A stretch of DNA of 64,000 nt from Dioscorea cayenensis subsp. rotundata (Eukaryota > Streptophyta > Magnoliopsida > Dioscoreales > Dioscoreaceae). The stretch is taken from contig NC_052494.1 in NCBI RefSeq assembly GCF_009730915.1, positions 372,001 through 436,000 on the forward strand, in the 5' to 3' direction. The position numbers and the translations under genes were made by a program. This document shows positions 24,261 through 35,453 of this stretch, piece after piece; within the stretch, counting starts at the first letter, position 1; every line of letters begins with the position of its first letter. The notes beneath the pieces were generated by a model. The model saw only the letters and a list, made by a program, of their open reading frames with translations, ran no database searches and was not told where the DNA came from.

Positions 24261-24599
24261 TTGTGACTTCAGTTAAAATATTTATATATATATATATATA
24301 TATTAACAATAAAGTAGTTTTTTATAAATATATTTTGTCATCTATTATTAGTAGGTGAAGAATTAGGCCTTGTGCTGAAATTTTGTTGTAGTTAATTTTT
24401 ATAATTCACTTAAAAAGTATATAATTTACATTATTTCTTAATAATCATGTGAATTCAGTCGCCACATTTATGAATTTCACATGCATTTATTGCTACTAAT
24501 AAAACTTTAAATCGAATGTAAATCTTAAATTCAATCCAAATTAAGCAAGAAATTATAGCATAGAAGAACCAAAAACAAATATAATAAAATATAGGGACT

Positions 24600-24704
24600 G
24601 AAGTGAAAATGTGCTATGAGGTTTCTATATATATATATAACGCTCAAAGGTGGCGTCTCTGGACATTCCTCGTTGAAATCTCAGTGCTTTTCCGGAGCCG
24701 GAGA
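24600..24704 (+). promoter_or_regulatory. Promoter and leader shared with the second NUP58-like copy
   Basis: AAAATATAGGGACTGAAGTGAAAA here parallels AAATTATAGGGACTAAAGTGAAAA at about 31873-31896. GACATTCCTCGTTGAAATCTC parallels GGCATTCCTCGTGGAAATCTC at about 31943-31963. Similarity therefore extends at least 100 bp upstream of both start codons, so the duplication included the core promoter. Confidence 0.6.
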
Positions 24705-26184
24705 ATGGAGCATGAGCCACCGCGACCGTTCCTTGGTCTCTTCCGGTCCGACGGCTCGCCGGCGACGCAGGAGACCAGGCTCTGAGAGCTGGACACGGCG
24801 TCGAGGATTTTCCTGAGGTCTTTGCCGACGTTCCAGTGAGTTTTTCGCTTCAGTCTTTGATGGATCGCAATGTTCTCGCTTCTCGTTTGATTTCTCGATT
24901 TTTAGGGTTTCCTTCTTGTTCGATCTAAGTCTGTCTGGTTTTCCTAGTGTTTTGTTGTTCGCTTTCTGATTTCCAGCTGGGGGTTCGTGATTATTGTTTA
25001 GATCGAAGGATCTGAAAGGGAGAGGTTTTTCCCCATTTGTTTTCCCGATTATTCTCTTGAAAACCCTAGGAATCGATTTTCATCCTTGCTGAAGAATAAT
25101 CTCGAAATAACGAAAAAATCTAATTTTTTTCTTTAATATCATTGTTTCTTTCTCAGGATCTCCTCCGATTTAGAAATTTCATTTCTGAAGTTGTTGACAT
25201 GAAAACATTGCAATACAGGAGGTTTCATGGTTTCTTTTTCGTGTGCCAAGTGGCTGCAATGCTTGGGCGCTTTGTGTCAGATACTTGCACTTACTTCCAG
25301 GTTTGTCCCAAATTTAGAGTTTTGTAACCTTTCCTTTGATTCCTAAGACTAGAATTTGCAACTCTGTTTTAATGTTAACCTAATTGAAATACTTATTATG
25401 TTCTTCACTTTCCAGCAATACGGAGGACTCCTCAATGCCCTGCATTTCTCAGCAGAGCCAAGAAATACTGTGGAGCGTTTGTGGGACATTTTGCTTTGGG
25501 CAATCCAGTGGGAGGTTTGGCATCTATTGCACATCACACCCAGAACCAATCCTAATGAAGGCCGTGATAATCCTATTCCTCCTCGGCCAGTTTTAGCCAC
25601 TCACACCACAATTATGATTTTACAAGAACACTTGAACCAGGCTTGGAGATGGATTGAAGAGCTTGAACGTCTTGTGGTCTCGCACAGTCACGGGGTATTA
25701 GATGAATTAATTGCTCTATTATGTGAATGCACACATATGATGCTATGCAGTGTTTTCTTTGATTTCTTCCACTCTCTGTTCAATTCATGTGCTCTTCTTA
25801 TTGTTTGAAGCTCGAGTTCTTTAATGTTCATATGGAGAATATGAGGATCTCTTATCTTGGTGCTGCTTATGGCCATGTTCCTAATGTGCCTACTGCAATC
25901 CCTCTGTTTGGTCCTCCATTGTGCCCTGAAAATTCTCACTCAGACCTCGAGCCTCCCTCAGGTGAGCCATAATTTTTTAACTTAATTGATAAGGTTTTTT
26001 ATGTATACATAATAGTTTTTATTATGTCACACTCATTGGCATTGGTACTTACTCAAAAAGGAAAACTTTATATTTGTTCTTTATAGTTACATTTATTACT
26101 TGATCTTTTGAAACACTGATACACTTTGTTTGTGTTCTTTAGCTGATTATGGTGATGAAGCAGCTTCGGACTTCTTCATTGCTG
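24705..26184 (+). pseudogene. NUP58-like duplicate A with an in-frame stop in exon 1
   Basis: Five exons are supported by parallel structure with copy B: 24705-24835, 25219-25300, 25416-25694, 25811-25961 and 26143-26184, with phases 2,0,0,1 as in B. Exon 1 encodes MEHEPPRPFLGLFRSDGSPA and then hits TGA at 24783-24785, where B has an open codon; the frame stays open after the stop (ELDTASRIFLRSLPTFQ). Exon 3 ends in a helical segment (LQEHLNQAWRWIEELERLV) like the NUP58 C-terminal helix. Exon 4 gives LEFFNVHMENMRISYLGAA, parallel to NUP58 VEKLHQHLNEMNDYRATGA. A last exon is uncertain: joining 26184 to the acceptor at 26894 adds two residues and a stop at 26900-26902. The later exons show no decay, so readthrough, a downstream start or alternative splicing remains possible. 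Confidence 0.6.
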
Positions 26185-26431
26185 GTAATGTCTTCTTGAA
26201 TAACTTTTGCTTCTTAATTTTGTTTTTTTTTTTTATGGATGAAAAGTTGCTTTCTTGCTTATTGTTCTTGCTGTTGCATAGATTTATAGTTTCTCACTTG
26301 TATAAATATTTGCACAAGTCGAAATGGTTGTGTCAACGATAAATGCAGAAATATCTTGTCAATTATGTGAAACCACATGGAGAGCTTATGTCCATGCACA
26401 AGGAACGTATACATTCCTCTACTGCTATGTG

Positions 26432-26600
26432 TCGAAAAGCTCTTTGTGATATAAGTTATACATTTAGTATTACTGAAAGACACTATTCTAATTCATATGT
26501 TTAGCTTTTGTCAATAAGTTTCGAAAAGCTCTTTCTAATATAAGTTATATATTTAGTTTTACTGAATGATGCTATTCTAATTCATTTGTTTAGCTTTTGC
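26432..26600. repeat. 85-bp tandem duplication
   Basis: CGAAAAGCTCTTTGTGATATAAGTTATACATTTAG..TTAGCTTTTG at 26432-26515 is repeated as CGAAAAGCTCTTTCTAATATAAGTTATATATTTAG..TTAGCTTTTG at 26520-26600. It lies in the 3' region or last intron of NUP58-like copy A. Confidence 0.7.
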
Positions 26601-26965
26601 TTTCTGGAAATCCTATTCAAACACGTCTTTATGCAAGTAAATATAGTTTTCATCGTCGGAAAATTAAGTTTTTCTAGTGATTTGAAAAAGCAATGAATTT
26701 GCAAGCTATTATATTCATACTTCTAAATCTCAAATATGTAAACATTCTGCAATTTTTAGCTTAGTTATATCTCAAAGATCAATAAACATTACATTCATCT
26801 TGTTTTCTTTGTATGTCAAATCTTCATTTGAGAATTTTGAATTGAAATCTCATGAATACTTTATGTTAACCTTTAACTTTCTAAATATATGCAGATGTTT
26901 GATCAAATATCAATGTTCAGGGAGAGTAATATTTAGGTGTTGTAGTATCCTGCATGTGACTGCAG

Positions 26966-26969
<4 letters not shown>

Positions 26970-27006
<37 letters not shown>
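26970..27006. repeat. (TA)n microsatellite
   Basis: About 18 dinucleotide units. The open frame that crosses it reads IYIYIY and is not a gene. Confidence 0.9.
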
Positions 27007-27009
<3 letters not shown>

Positions 27010-27679
27010 ATGAAAAACTGTGAAACAAAGTGCAAAGTGGATATCATGTTGAAATATGTTTATTTTTCCAATGAGCAATATCCATTATCTTATAAGTTAA
27101 GTTTAACAGTAGATTGGCTTGTGGATTCAATTGAATTCTATTATCAACAGTTCAAAATTAAAGAAATCATTCACAATCTGATCAGAGAAAATGATTCAAG
27201 TACTGAAGTCATGAATAGTAAAGATGCAACACTTGAACTTAAGCCCTAAACAGTCAAGATATATTCTCTGCTTTTTTCACAGTAAGCATATTGATCTTTG
27301 AAATTTTTAATTTTCATATGGACTATCACTTATGTCTTTTGAGGAATACTTGTTTATTGTTGTATGAATGGCACATGTTATTAGGTATTTACCTTTTTAG
27401 TTTTAATTTGTGTTGTTCTGTTTTTCCTTTTTTTTTTTAATTTTATATATTTTCACTTCAGGTTGCTTTGTTGTTTTGTTTTCTATTAGTTTTTCTGGTT
27501 TTTTTATTAAATTAATGATTTATCTATTTTATTAAAAAAATTGTAAAATATATGTCGTTCTTCTTAATGCATGAGCTACTACTAATTATAAACATTAGGT
27601 TACATCATTAACATCCATTTATTGTCTGTCAAAAATCAAGTTAAATGGAAACATTTGAAAGTCGGAACAGAACTCTCCA

Positions 27680-27729
<50 letters not shown>

Positions 27730-29057
27730 CAAATGTTTATATAAAGCCTCAAAAAATTATTTTATTTGTTGATAGTATATGATACTCTAGATGATCCACT
27801 CTAAATATTGTAGTTAAAATATTAAAAAAAGATACAATAAATCTAAAAAAAAAGAGAAACTAAATAATAGGAGAGAAAACTAAATTTATTTATTTTTTAT
27901 CATATCTTAAATGTTTCTATCTTGATTCAAAAAATTTAATTTTTTTTTTTATAAAAATTAAGATAAAATTAAGATTAGATAAAATAAGCTATTTATTAAC
28001 TTTAAAAATATATTATTTTAAAAATAATTTTATTATATATTGAAAAAATATTATCCATAATTTTATATAAAGGATTCGAATAATTTTTAATATATATCGG
28101 GAATTAAAAATCTCACGTATTATTTTAGGGAACATCCCAACATCATTAAATTAAGGATGGCTTATTTATTATAATCAATTAAAATAAATACTTTAAAATT
28201 TTAATTTACAACATTATTTAACAATTAGTTAAAAAGCTCATAATTAAAGTTTTTACTCGCTGAATTTGGTCAGCTACAGGTTTTTAATTTCTCACTCAAA
28301 GATTATGGATTTGGTTCAATTCTGTATCAAATGGTCCAAATACATCAATTCTTTGAAAAAACCAATTTAGATCATTCATTATATAAAATTCATAGTTCTC
28401 ATCTCATGGGATTAAAATTATTTATTATGGTTGATTTTAAAATACTAAGTAAAGTTTTACATGATGGTAGAATTATAAATATTTATAAAATCATAATCTA
28501 TATGTTTAGATACATGTCTATAAATTCATATATTCTTTTATATATTTAAAAAAGATTATTTATAATCTTTATGGATTAAAAGTTTTTTATAATTTTTTTA
28601 AAATAATTATGAATAAAATATAAATTTAAAAAAGGAATTGAATTTGTTACTAAATTTAAAAATAGATTTCAATTTCATTTCTAAAATTAAAAAATAATTA
28701 TTTCCGTTTCTAATTACATTCTTTTGAAACCACAGTAAGTTAAATAATTTTATATAATTTTAACATTATAAATGTTTATGAAATCATATTTTATATATTA
28801 GACTTGTAATTATGCATAAAGCTACTTTCACTGTTTCCTAAACTTTTATATTAAATATCTATAAATTTTTTAAAAAAATTGTAAACTTTTAAAATAACTT
28901 TAAATTAAAATAAATTTCCTTAAAATATAACACAATGCAATTTCTAATTATTAAATATGAAAATAGTTAAAAGAGAACTAGTATAATTTTAAATATTTGT
29001 AAAATATTATATAATGATAATATTTAATATTAATTTATTGATAGTATTATAAAAGTA
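27007..29057. other. AT-rich spacer between the NUP58-like copies
   Basis: No gene is recognised. It contains an (AAT)n array at about 27680-27727 and long A/T blocks. Confidence 0.35.
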
Positions 29058-29373
29058 GAATACCCTATTTAGTCCCTTTAATATAGTCAATCTATCTATT
29101 TGATTCCTCTAATATGATCTGTCCTTAAAAGATCCATGTATTTTAATTTTTAGAAAATATAAGTCCTCTAATATGATTTGTCCTTACATGATCCATGTAT
29201 TTTAATTTTTAGAAAATATAAATTCATTTATTTAATATAATTTGTCCTAAAAAGTTCTATGTGGACTTATATTTTTTAAAAATTAAAATACAGGGACCTC
29301 TTAAGAACAAATTATATTAGAGAACCAAAAAGACAAATTGACTATATATTAGAGAGACTAAATAGTGTATTCT
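29058..29373. mobile_element. Foldback MITE, about 315 bp
   Basis: The left arm begins GAATACCCTATTTAGTCCCT. The reverse complement of the right end begins AGAATACACTATTTAGTCTC. The arms stay complementary through the shared words AATATA, TCTAATAT, TTGTCCTTA/TTGTTCTTA and TGTATTTTAATTTTTA. The left arm also has an internal direct duplication (TCTAATATGATTTGTCCTTA.. twice, near 29117 and 29164). No target-site duplication was convincing. Confidence 0.65.
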
Positions 29374-29499
29374 ATTAATTATTAACATTATCTTCCATTA
29401 ATAGGCAACAATTAATATTGGACGAGGTTTAGAGAAGCCAAAGTTTCTAATGAAAAGCAATAACAAATGGGAACTAGAGGAAACTAAGAAAAATATATA

Positions 29500-29610
29500 T
29501 AATAATTGAAGAAGAAGATCAACAAGAAGATGAATTTGAAGATGATGATGATGACGATGAAGAAGAAGAAGAAGGGAAAATGGAAGCCAGTTTCGCTGAA
29601 GTAAGATATG
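29500..29610 (+). other. Acidic-coding GAAGAT-rich stretch with a splice-donor-like end
   Basis: A purine-rich run of GAA, GAT and CAA codons reads as a polyacidic peptide (EEEDQQEDEFEDDDDDDEEE) and ends GCTGAA followed by GTAAGA, a good donor. Upstream stops close the frame within a few codons, and no acceptor or partner exon is identified. It is probably simple-sequence expansion, or possibly an exon relic. Confidence 0.25.
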
Positions 29611-29763
29611 GACAAAAGCATATATATGATAGCCAACTTGATATTAGAAGGTTATGCTAAAGATATAAGATAAGAAAGAATTTTAAAAACTTGGTATTCA
29701 CACGGATATATGAAGCAGATGAACCGTTGAAAATTGAGATGAAGGGTAGGTCTAGCTACATGA

Positions 29764-29796
<33 letters not shown>

Positions 29797-30072
29797 GAGT
29801 TAATTAAATTAAATTGGATTATGAAACTTTAGTGTTTTTTTTTGTCAACTTTATTTATTTATTTTTGTTTAGTGATTCTTAATTATAATAAAATTTTTGG
29901 CCATATGTACTTTGGATTGTGTTTGGGAAAATAACATTGATAATTTAATCTACAAGTTTTAAGTGGTTTTTAATTTAAATATTTTTCACAATAAATTAAT
30001 TATTTTAATAATAATAATAATAATTATTATTATTATTATTATCTTACCAATTTATGCATATACAATTTATTT

Positions 30073-30244
30073 ATATACCATAGTCACTTGGTTCAAGTGG
30101 TTAGTGGCATCAAAATAAGCCTTTCATGTGGCGTGCGGAGTGACGAGAGTCATGTGGCGTACGAAGTGGTGAGGGTTTGAATTTTTCTTGAAAAAAATTA
30201 ATTCACAGGGGCGCTTGTCGTTTTTTTCAAAAGAAAAAAAAAAT
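30073..30244 (+). mobile_element. tRNA-derived SINE with target-site duplication
   Basis: The A-box GGTTCAAGTGGTTAG (30092-30106) and B-box-like GGGTTTGAATTT (about 30173-30184) lie in the expected order, and an A-rich tail ends at 30244. Direct repeats CAATTTATTT flank it at 30063-30072 and 30245-30254. Two GTGGCGTGCG/GTGGCGTACG words inside suggest a small internal duplication. Confidence 0.72.
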
Positions 30245-30254
30245 CAATTTATTT

Positions 30255-31182
30255 TATTGAAAGAACAAATTTTTTAAATATATATACAACATATCTATAA
30301 ATACACACAAACAATATAAAATGTATATTTATAAACATCATATATACTAATATACCCTTCTAACTAACATATATAATTAAAATATATGATTACATGCTAA
30401 ATGACTTAGAAAAAAGTAGTATGATATAATTTGCATATATACTACAAAAACTTTATTTAATTGGTTTTACTCATTGTTTCATCTAAATAAAAATTAATAT
30501 TCATATGGACATATTATAAATTTCTATTTATTTTTAGTATTATAAAAAATGAATTTATATAACTTATAATGTATTTGAATGATGTATATAGAGTAGACGG
30601 CCAAACATATAAATGCAAATGAATTACATTTCAATAGTTACATTTAACATGTGATTTTATTAAGGAACATTGTGCACATGCAATGTGGTGAATTTTCAAA
30701 GGTATACTAAGGGAAAAAAAAAAATTTATTTATTACAGTAACAAAGTTTAAGAACCAACTATTTCAAAGTCACAAATTATATATATAAAAAAAATAATTG
30801 GCATTATAATTAAGCATGTTGTTGGTTATTGAACACCTACTCATGGGAAAGTTTGCCAAGGATCCCTACACTCTTGTATTTTTTAACCTGATTTATTTAA
30901 AAGGGTAAATTAAGCAAAGAATATACATAAAAAATATGAAGTCTCTCTATTTATAATTATGTATTCAGTCCAATTTCAACAACAACTAATATGCAATATA
31001 ATACAACACATTAATAAGTTCTACTTATTCCAAATTATTTGTCGACTGAACTAATGTAAAGACTAAATTTTCAAATTTAATTTTACCCTCTTATTTAAAT
31101 GTACTATTTTTCACTAGTCACTTTACAAACATAAAGAAAATGAGCTAAATTTTATAAAATTTTTAACTCTAACTACTCTATT
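30255..31182. other. AT-rich intergenic DNA
   Basis: No gene or structured element is recognised. Confidence 0.35.
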
Positions 31183-31819
31183 TGTTTCATTTCAATTATC
31201 ACATATATAATCTGTACATAAATATTAAAATTATTATAAAAGTTTTTAAAATTAAAAAATATTTTATGATGAGACACTTTTATCTGGAGTAAAATTATTT
31301 ATTCCCAATAATTCACATTTTTTTTTAAATAAGAAATTGGATAAAAGTAAAAATTATTTTTTATAAAAATTGTTTATATCATCCCTTTAACTTTATCACT
31401 TGATCAAAAAATCCTTAAATTATTTCGTATCCTCAAAAAACCTTTTTTTTTTCCGATACCCTCTGATAACTTACTTTTCAATAGTTTTATCAAAAATACC
31501 CTTCAGCGATTTTAAACAGAAACACAAAATACTAAACAACAAACTAAGATATTAAATATCAAAAACAAATATTAAACAGAAACATTACATATTTAATGAA
31601 AATTTATGATATTTTTCAAACAAGGTAAAATTAGATTTTTAAATAAAATAAACTGATGCAAAGATCGAGAAATAAGTAAATTGAAAAAGAAAGGACAATA
31701 AGAAAAATTGAAATGTCAGAGGGATTACAATAAAAATTTGAAAAATTACAAAGATTAATAAATAATTTTCCCTTATGTTTTTTCCACATGTGATAGTTAA
31801 TATAAACCGGAGGGAGTAT
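31183..31819. mobile_element. Stowaway-like (Tc1/mariner) MITE, diverged
   Basis: The left end reads TACTCTATTTGTTTCATTTC. The right end, reverse-complemented, reads TACTCCCTCCGGTTTATATT, close to the Stowaway terminus CTCCCTCCGTTTC. TATCACAT follows both ends. At about 640 bp it is longer than usual and the middle is AT-rich, so it may contain a nested insertion. Confidence 0.5.
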
Positions 31820-31985
31820 CTTGTAATAACTGTAAATGGTATTGAATTTAGAAATTAAAATAAAATATGATAAAATTATAGGGACTAAAGTGAAAAAAAG
31901 AGTTTTCATTCCCATAAATAGCACCTCAAAGTGAGAGTGTTCGGGCATTCCTCGTGGAAATCTCGAGACTTTGGTGTCGCCGGAG

Positions 31986-33379
31986 ATGGAGACGGAGCAA
32001 CGGGGAACGGCGTATTTAGGGCTTTTTAGTGCCGATGGATCGCCGGCGACGCCTGATACAAAGCTCGAGGACCTCCATCATTCGTCGAAGACTATGCTGA
32101 GTAATCTTCCCGAGTATAGGTTCGGTTTTTCTCTTGATCAGTACTCTTTGATGGTTGACGATGTTCTAGTTTTCCTTTCTGGTTTTTATTGTTTGATTTC
32201 TTGATTTTAGGGTTTTTTTGTTGCTCTAGCTTGCTTGTTTTGGTTTTGTCCAATTCTATGTTAATTAAAAATGTCTTTTTTTTTTCTTGATAATTTCTCT
32301 TGGTCTGTTCGATTTCATAGCGCTTGTAAACCCTAGAAATCGATTTTCATCTTTGATGAAGAATAATGAATATTGAATACTAGAGAATGAACTATCAAAA
32401 GATTTTGTTTTTCTTTTCTTTCTGAATAAATGAGCTCAATTTTGTGGATGTTTAAATGTTGCACATTGGATTTTACTAACATGAAATTGTTATACAATTC
32501 AGGGCATTGTATATCTCCTTTGAATTATGCAGAAGAATTGAGATTCTTGAGCAGTTTGTGCGCAAGGCTTGTGATTATTTCAAGGTTTCTCAAAAAAAGT
32601 TTGGATTTTTATCCTTTTCTTTAGTTGAAAATAGAGTTTAGAACTCTGTTTGAATGTTAATATGAGGCATTATTACTTGTTCTACTCTTTTCAGAGATAT
32701 GGCGGACTTCTTAGTGCTCTGCAAATTTCTGAAGATCCAAATGATGCTGTGCAGAAGCTGTGGGAAAATCTCCTTTGGGCCATCCACACTGAAGTTGGGT
32801 ATTTGATGAGGATTAAAACCAGGGCAGGCATTTGTGATAACAATTATTCTATCCCAAACAGACCAGTTATAGGACCTCAACCAACACCATCAATGATGAA
32901 AGAACATTTGAAGGAAGTTTGCAAATGGATTAAAGATGTAGAACAGCTTGTTATGTCCAACACTATTTGGGTAATTATAACTTGCTCATCACCAATTTCT
33001 TTGATTTAATTTGTTGTCCTCTGTTAATTTCTAAAGTTCAATTTTGTTTTTGTTCTTACTCTTTTCTTTCCTTGAAGATCATGTATTTTAGTAGTCGTAT
33101 GGAGTCTCTGAGGACTGCTTATTATGGTGCTTCCCATGGTTCTTCAAGTCATAACTCTCCTGCTCTCTATGACCCTGCAATGTGCTCAGGGAGCATCTCC
33201 ATCCCTGAGCCTCCCTCATGTGAGCAACAACTCTAATCTTTATTTATAATATTTTTCCTTTTCTGTGTAGTTGGTTTTACAGTTTCATTTGCTTGTTAAT
33301 CATTAATTTTAAGATGGGAACTCTTAACTCTTTGTTTGTGTTATTGTTATTCTCAGTTACAGAACTAGAAGATGACTGA
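31986..33379 (+). CDS. NUP58-like duplicate B, short diverged nucleoporin-like protein
   Basis: Exons 31986-32119, 32533-32584, 32695-32970, 33078-33219 and 33357-33379 join without a stop into a 208-aa protein (phases 2,0,0,1). Exon 1 carries YLGLFSADGSPATPDTKLED, parallel to the NUP58 segment YLYKLDGSPAEYQTKFEK. Exon 2 ends in DYFK (NUP58 RYFNQ). Exon 3 ends in MMKEHLKEVCKWIKDVEQLV, parallel to the NUP58 helix ending QQIVELEQLV. The ~28 NUP58 residues after that helix are missing here. The protein has no FG repeats and no transmembrane segment. Exon 5 ends the protein early (FTELEDD). It is most likely a neofunctionalising or fading paralog of the reverse-strand NUP58 gene 2 kb downstream. 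Functional status is unknown. Confidence 0.65.
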
Positions 33380-35289
33380 GGCAATCTGAGACAGCTTTCT
33401 TCTCTCTGGTAATGTTTTCTTGAATAACTTTTGCTTTCTTTCTAATTACAGTTAAAAAGTTGGGAAAATAATGATTAAGTTCTGATTGTCTTGCATGTAT
33501 ATTTGCATACGTTGGCGTGGTTTGTGTTCATAATGCATGCAGAAATATCCAAATCTTTGTAGCATGCACGTCGCCATTTTGTTCTTGTAACCCATGCATG
33601 AGTGACACGTATTCAATTAACGCTATCTTTGACTTTTGTAAACGCTCTTTCTGAAAGTCGTTTTGTAAAATTATTCCAGGACTTTTGGTCAAGACCTTAT
33701 AGCAAAAGCTATATTTGATTTTACCTAACGTTCTTATTCATTTTTTTTACTTTTAATCCGTTAACACATCTTTGTGTAATCAAATATATAGCTTTTGGTG
33801 TTGGAAAATTCTTTTCCACTGATTTTGACAAAACAGTGAAACTGCATGCTTCATATTCCCTGTCTGAGTGACATATATTCAAAACTTGGTTGAGGACAAT
33901 ATTTATTCCTTTACTGTGAGCATTCACTGGGTTAATTGATGCTTGAGTCCACACAAGACTATTTCACAGTAGATGAGAGATCTTATTTTATCGTAGATGA
34001 GGGATCGATTCCGTAAAGTGAAGGCGTATGTCTGAGAGCTATGAACATGAACTATGAATAATTCTTTTGCTTACATGTGTGTTGGTCCTACAAGCCGCAG
34101 TCGAGGCATGTGCACACTCCTGTCTTTTTAGCGGCTAGCTGCTCATCTTGACCATATATATATATATATATATATTCTTTTGCTCCGTTGTATGAATATG
34201 TATAAGATGTAAATTAACTTTCTGCATCTTTACTCACGTCTCAGTCTCAAAGATTTACTGTGTATTGAGATTATTTACTTTGGATAACTAATCTTGACTG
34301 GACTGAGATCTCATTAATATGTTGAATTTTTCATTCAAAATACATGCAGATATATATATGTGTAAGCGAGATGGTCCAGGATACAAGTTCAGTTGTCAGA
34401 GAAGAAGAAGAAGAAGAAGAAGGAAAGCATTTCCAAGTGAAATTTGCTGGGCATTCTCTTTACCCTTTTTTTTCATGTTGTTGTCGCTCTTTTATGTTTC
34501 CTGATCGAACTGTAACAGTAGTAATTTGCAGGTTGTACCTTTTTTTGTATAAACTGTTTGATTTTCACCCTTATGGGTAATGTAACTGTTTTTGTTTTAA
34601 TGTAAAAAAACTCTCTTAGATTTAATTATAAAAATATTTTTATAATCTCATTTTAAAAAATACGTTTTAATTCATAAAATAAAAATAAATATTAAATATT
34701 TTAAAATTTAATAAATAATTTATTAAATTAATTATTTTTTATCTAAATTAATTTTATAAAAAATATTAAGTAATTAATACTAATAATAGATAATTTAAGT
34801 AATCTCACTATTCACTATTCCACTTACATAGTGATTAAATCTCTCAACTTACATAAAAACAATTATTAAATAATAATATTAAATATAACATTTTTAATTA
34901 TAACAAATTAAACAATAATAATGCAATTTAAAATGCAATATTTATTATATTTGGTGGTAACCAAACAGCCCCTAGATTTGACATGGCTTCAACCAAATCT
35001 TATTCAATTCAGAAACCAGTAAATCTGAAAATTTCCAAAGCTTCTGAAAAATAAAATTGACAAATTTCCATACAAATTTATCTGTGATCTCAGTCAAATG
35101 TTTTACTACAGAGTGTATGCTTAGTCAAATGTTTTACTGCTGAGTGATTTCTCTAAGATACAAATCAATGAATTTTTATTATCACTGGGCTTCAAAAAAG
35201 TTCTAGTGATGGATTACATGTATATTTACATAGACCAATTCAAGTGTTTTCAGATGTAGTTGTCAGTATATGAGTCCAAGAACTAGAGT

Positions 35290-35334
<45 letters not shown>

Positions 35335-35453
35335 CTACAGCTTAGAGTGTATGATTATACCCAAGTATTTGCAGCTTTTCCAAAAAATGTGAAGTTAGTT
35401 AAGAGTTCTTGAAGCAGCTTGTCAGTAATCATCCATGGTGAACTGGTTCATTT
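33380..35453. other. 3' region of copy B and convergent spacer to NUP58
   Basis: 33400-33430 (GTAATGTTTTCTTGAATAACTTTTGCTTTCT) still matches the intron after exon 5 of copy A, so the 3' UTR of B is probably spliced there. A (TA)n tract lies at 34155-34174. A (GAA)n run lies at about 34403-34424, and an isolated CCAAACAGCCCCTA element end sits near 34964-34977. 35080-35453 is the likely 3' UTR of NUP58 and contains an (AC)n tract at 35286-35332. Confidence 0.4.

Noticed and set aside
26800-27249. 149-codon open frame downstream of NUP58-like copy A
   Set aside because: It crosses a (TA)n tract and AT-rich DNA. The flanking residues show no family resemblance and there is no conserved counterpart near copy B.
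29500-29610. Polyacidic open stretch as a real exon
   Set aside because: No acceptor, no partner exon, and early stops upstream; most likely GAA/GAT simple-sequence expansion.
34955-34978. CCAAACAGCCCCTA end as part of a complete element
   Set aside because: No matching left end was found within a reasonable distance, so only an isolated end can be claimed.
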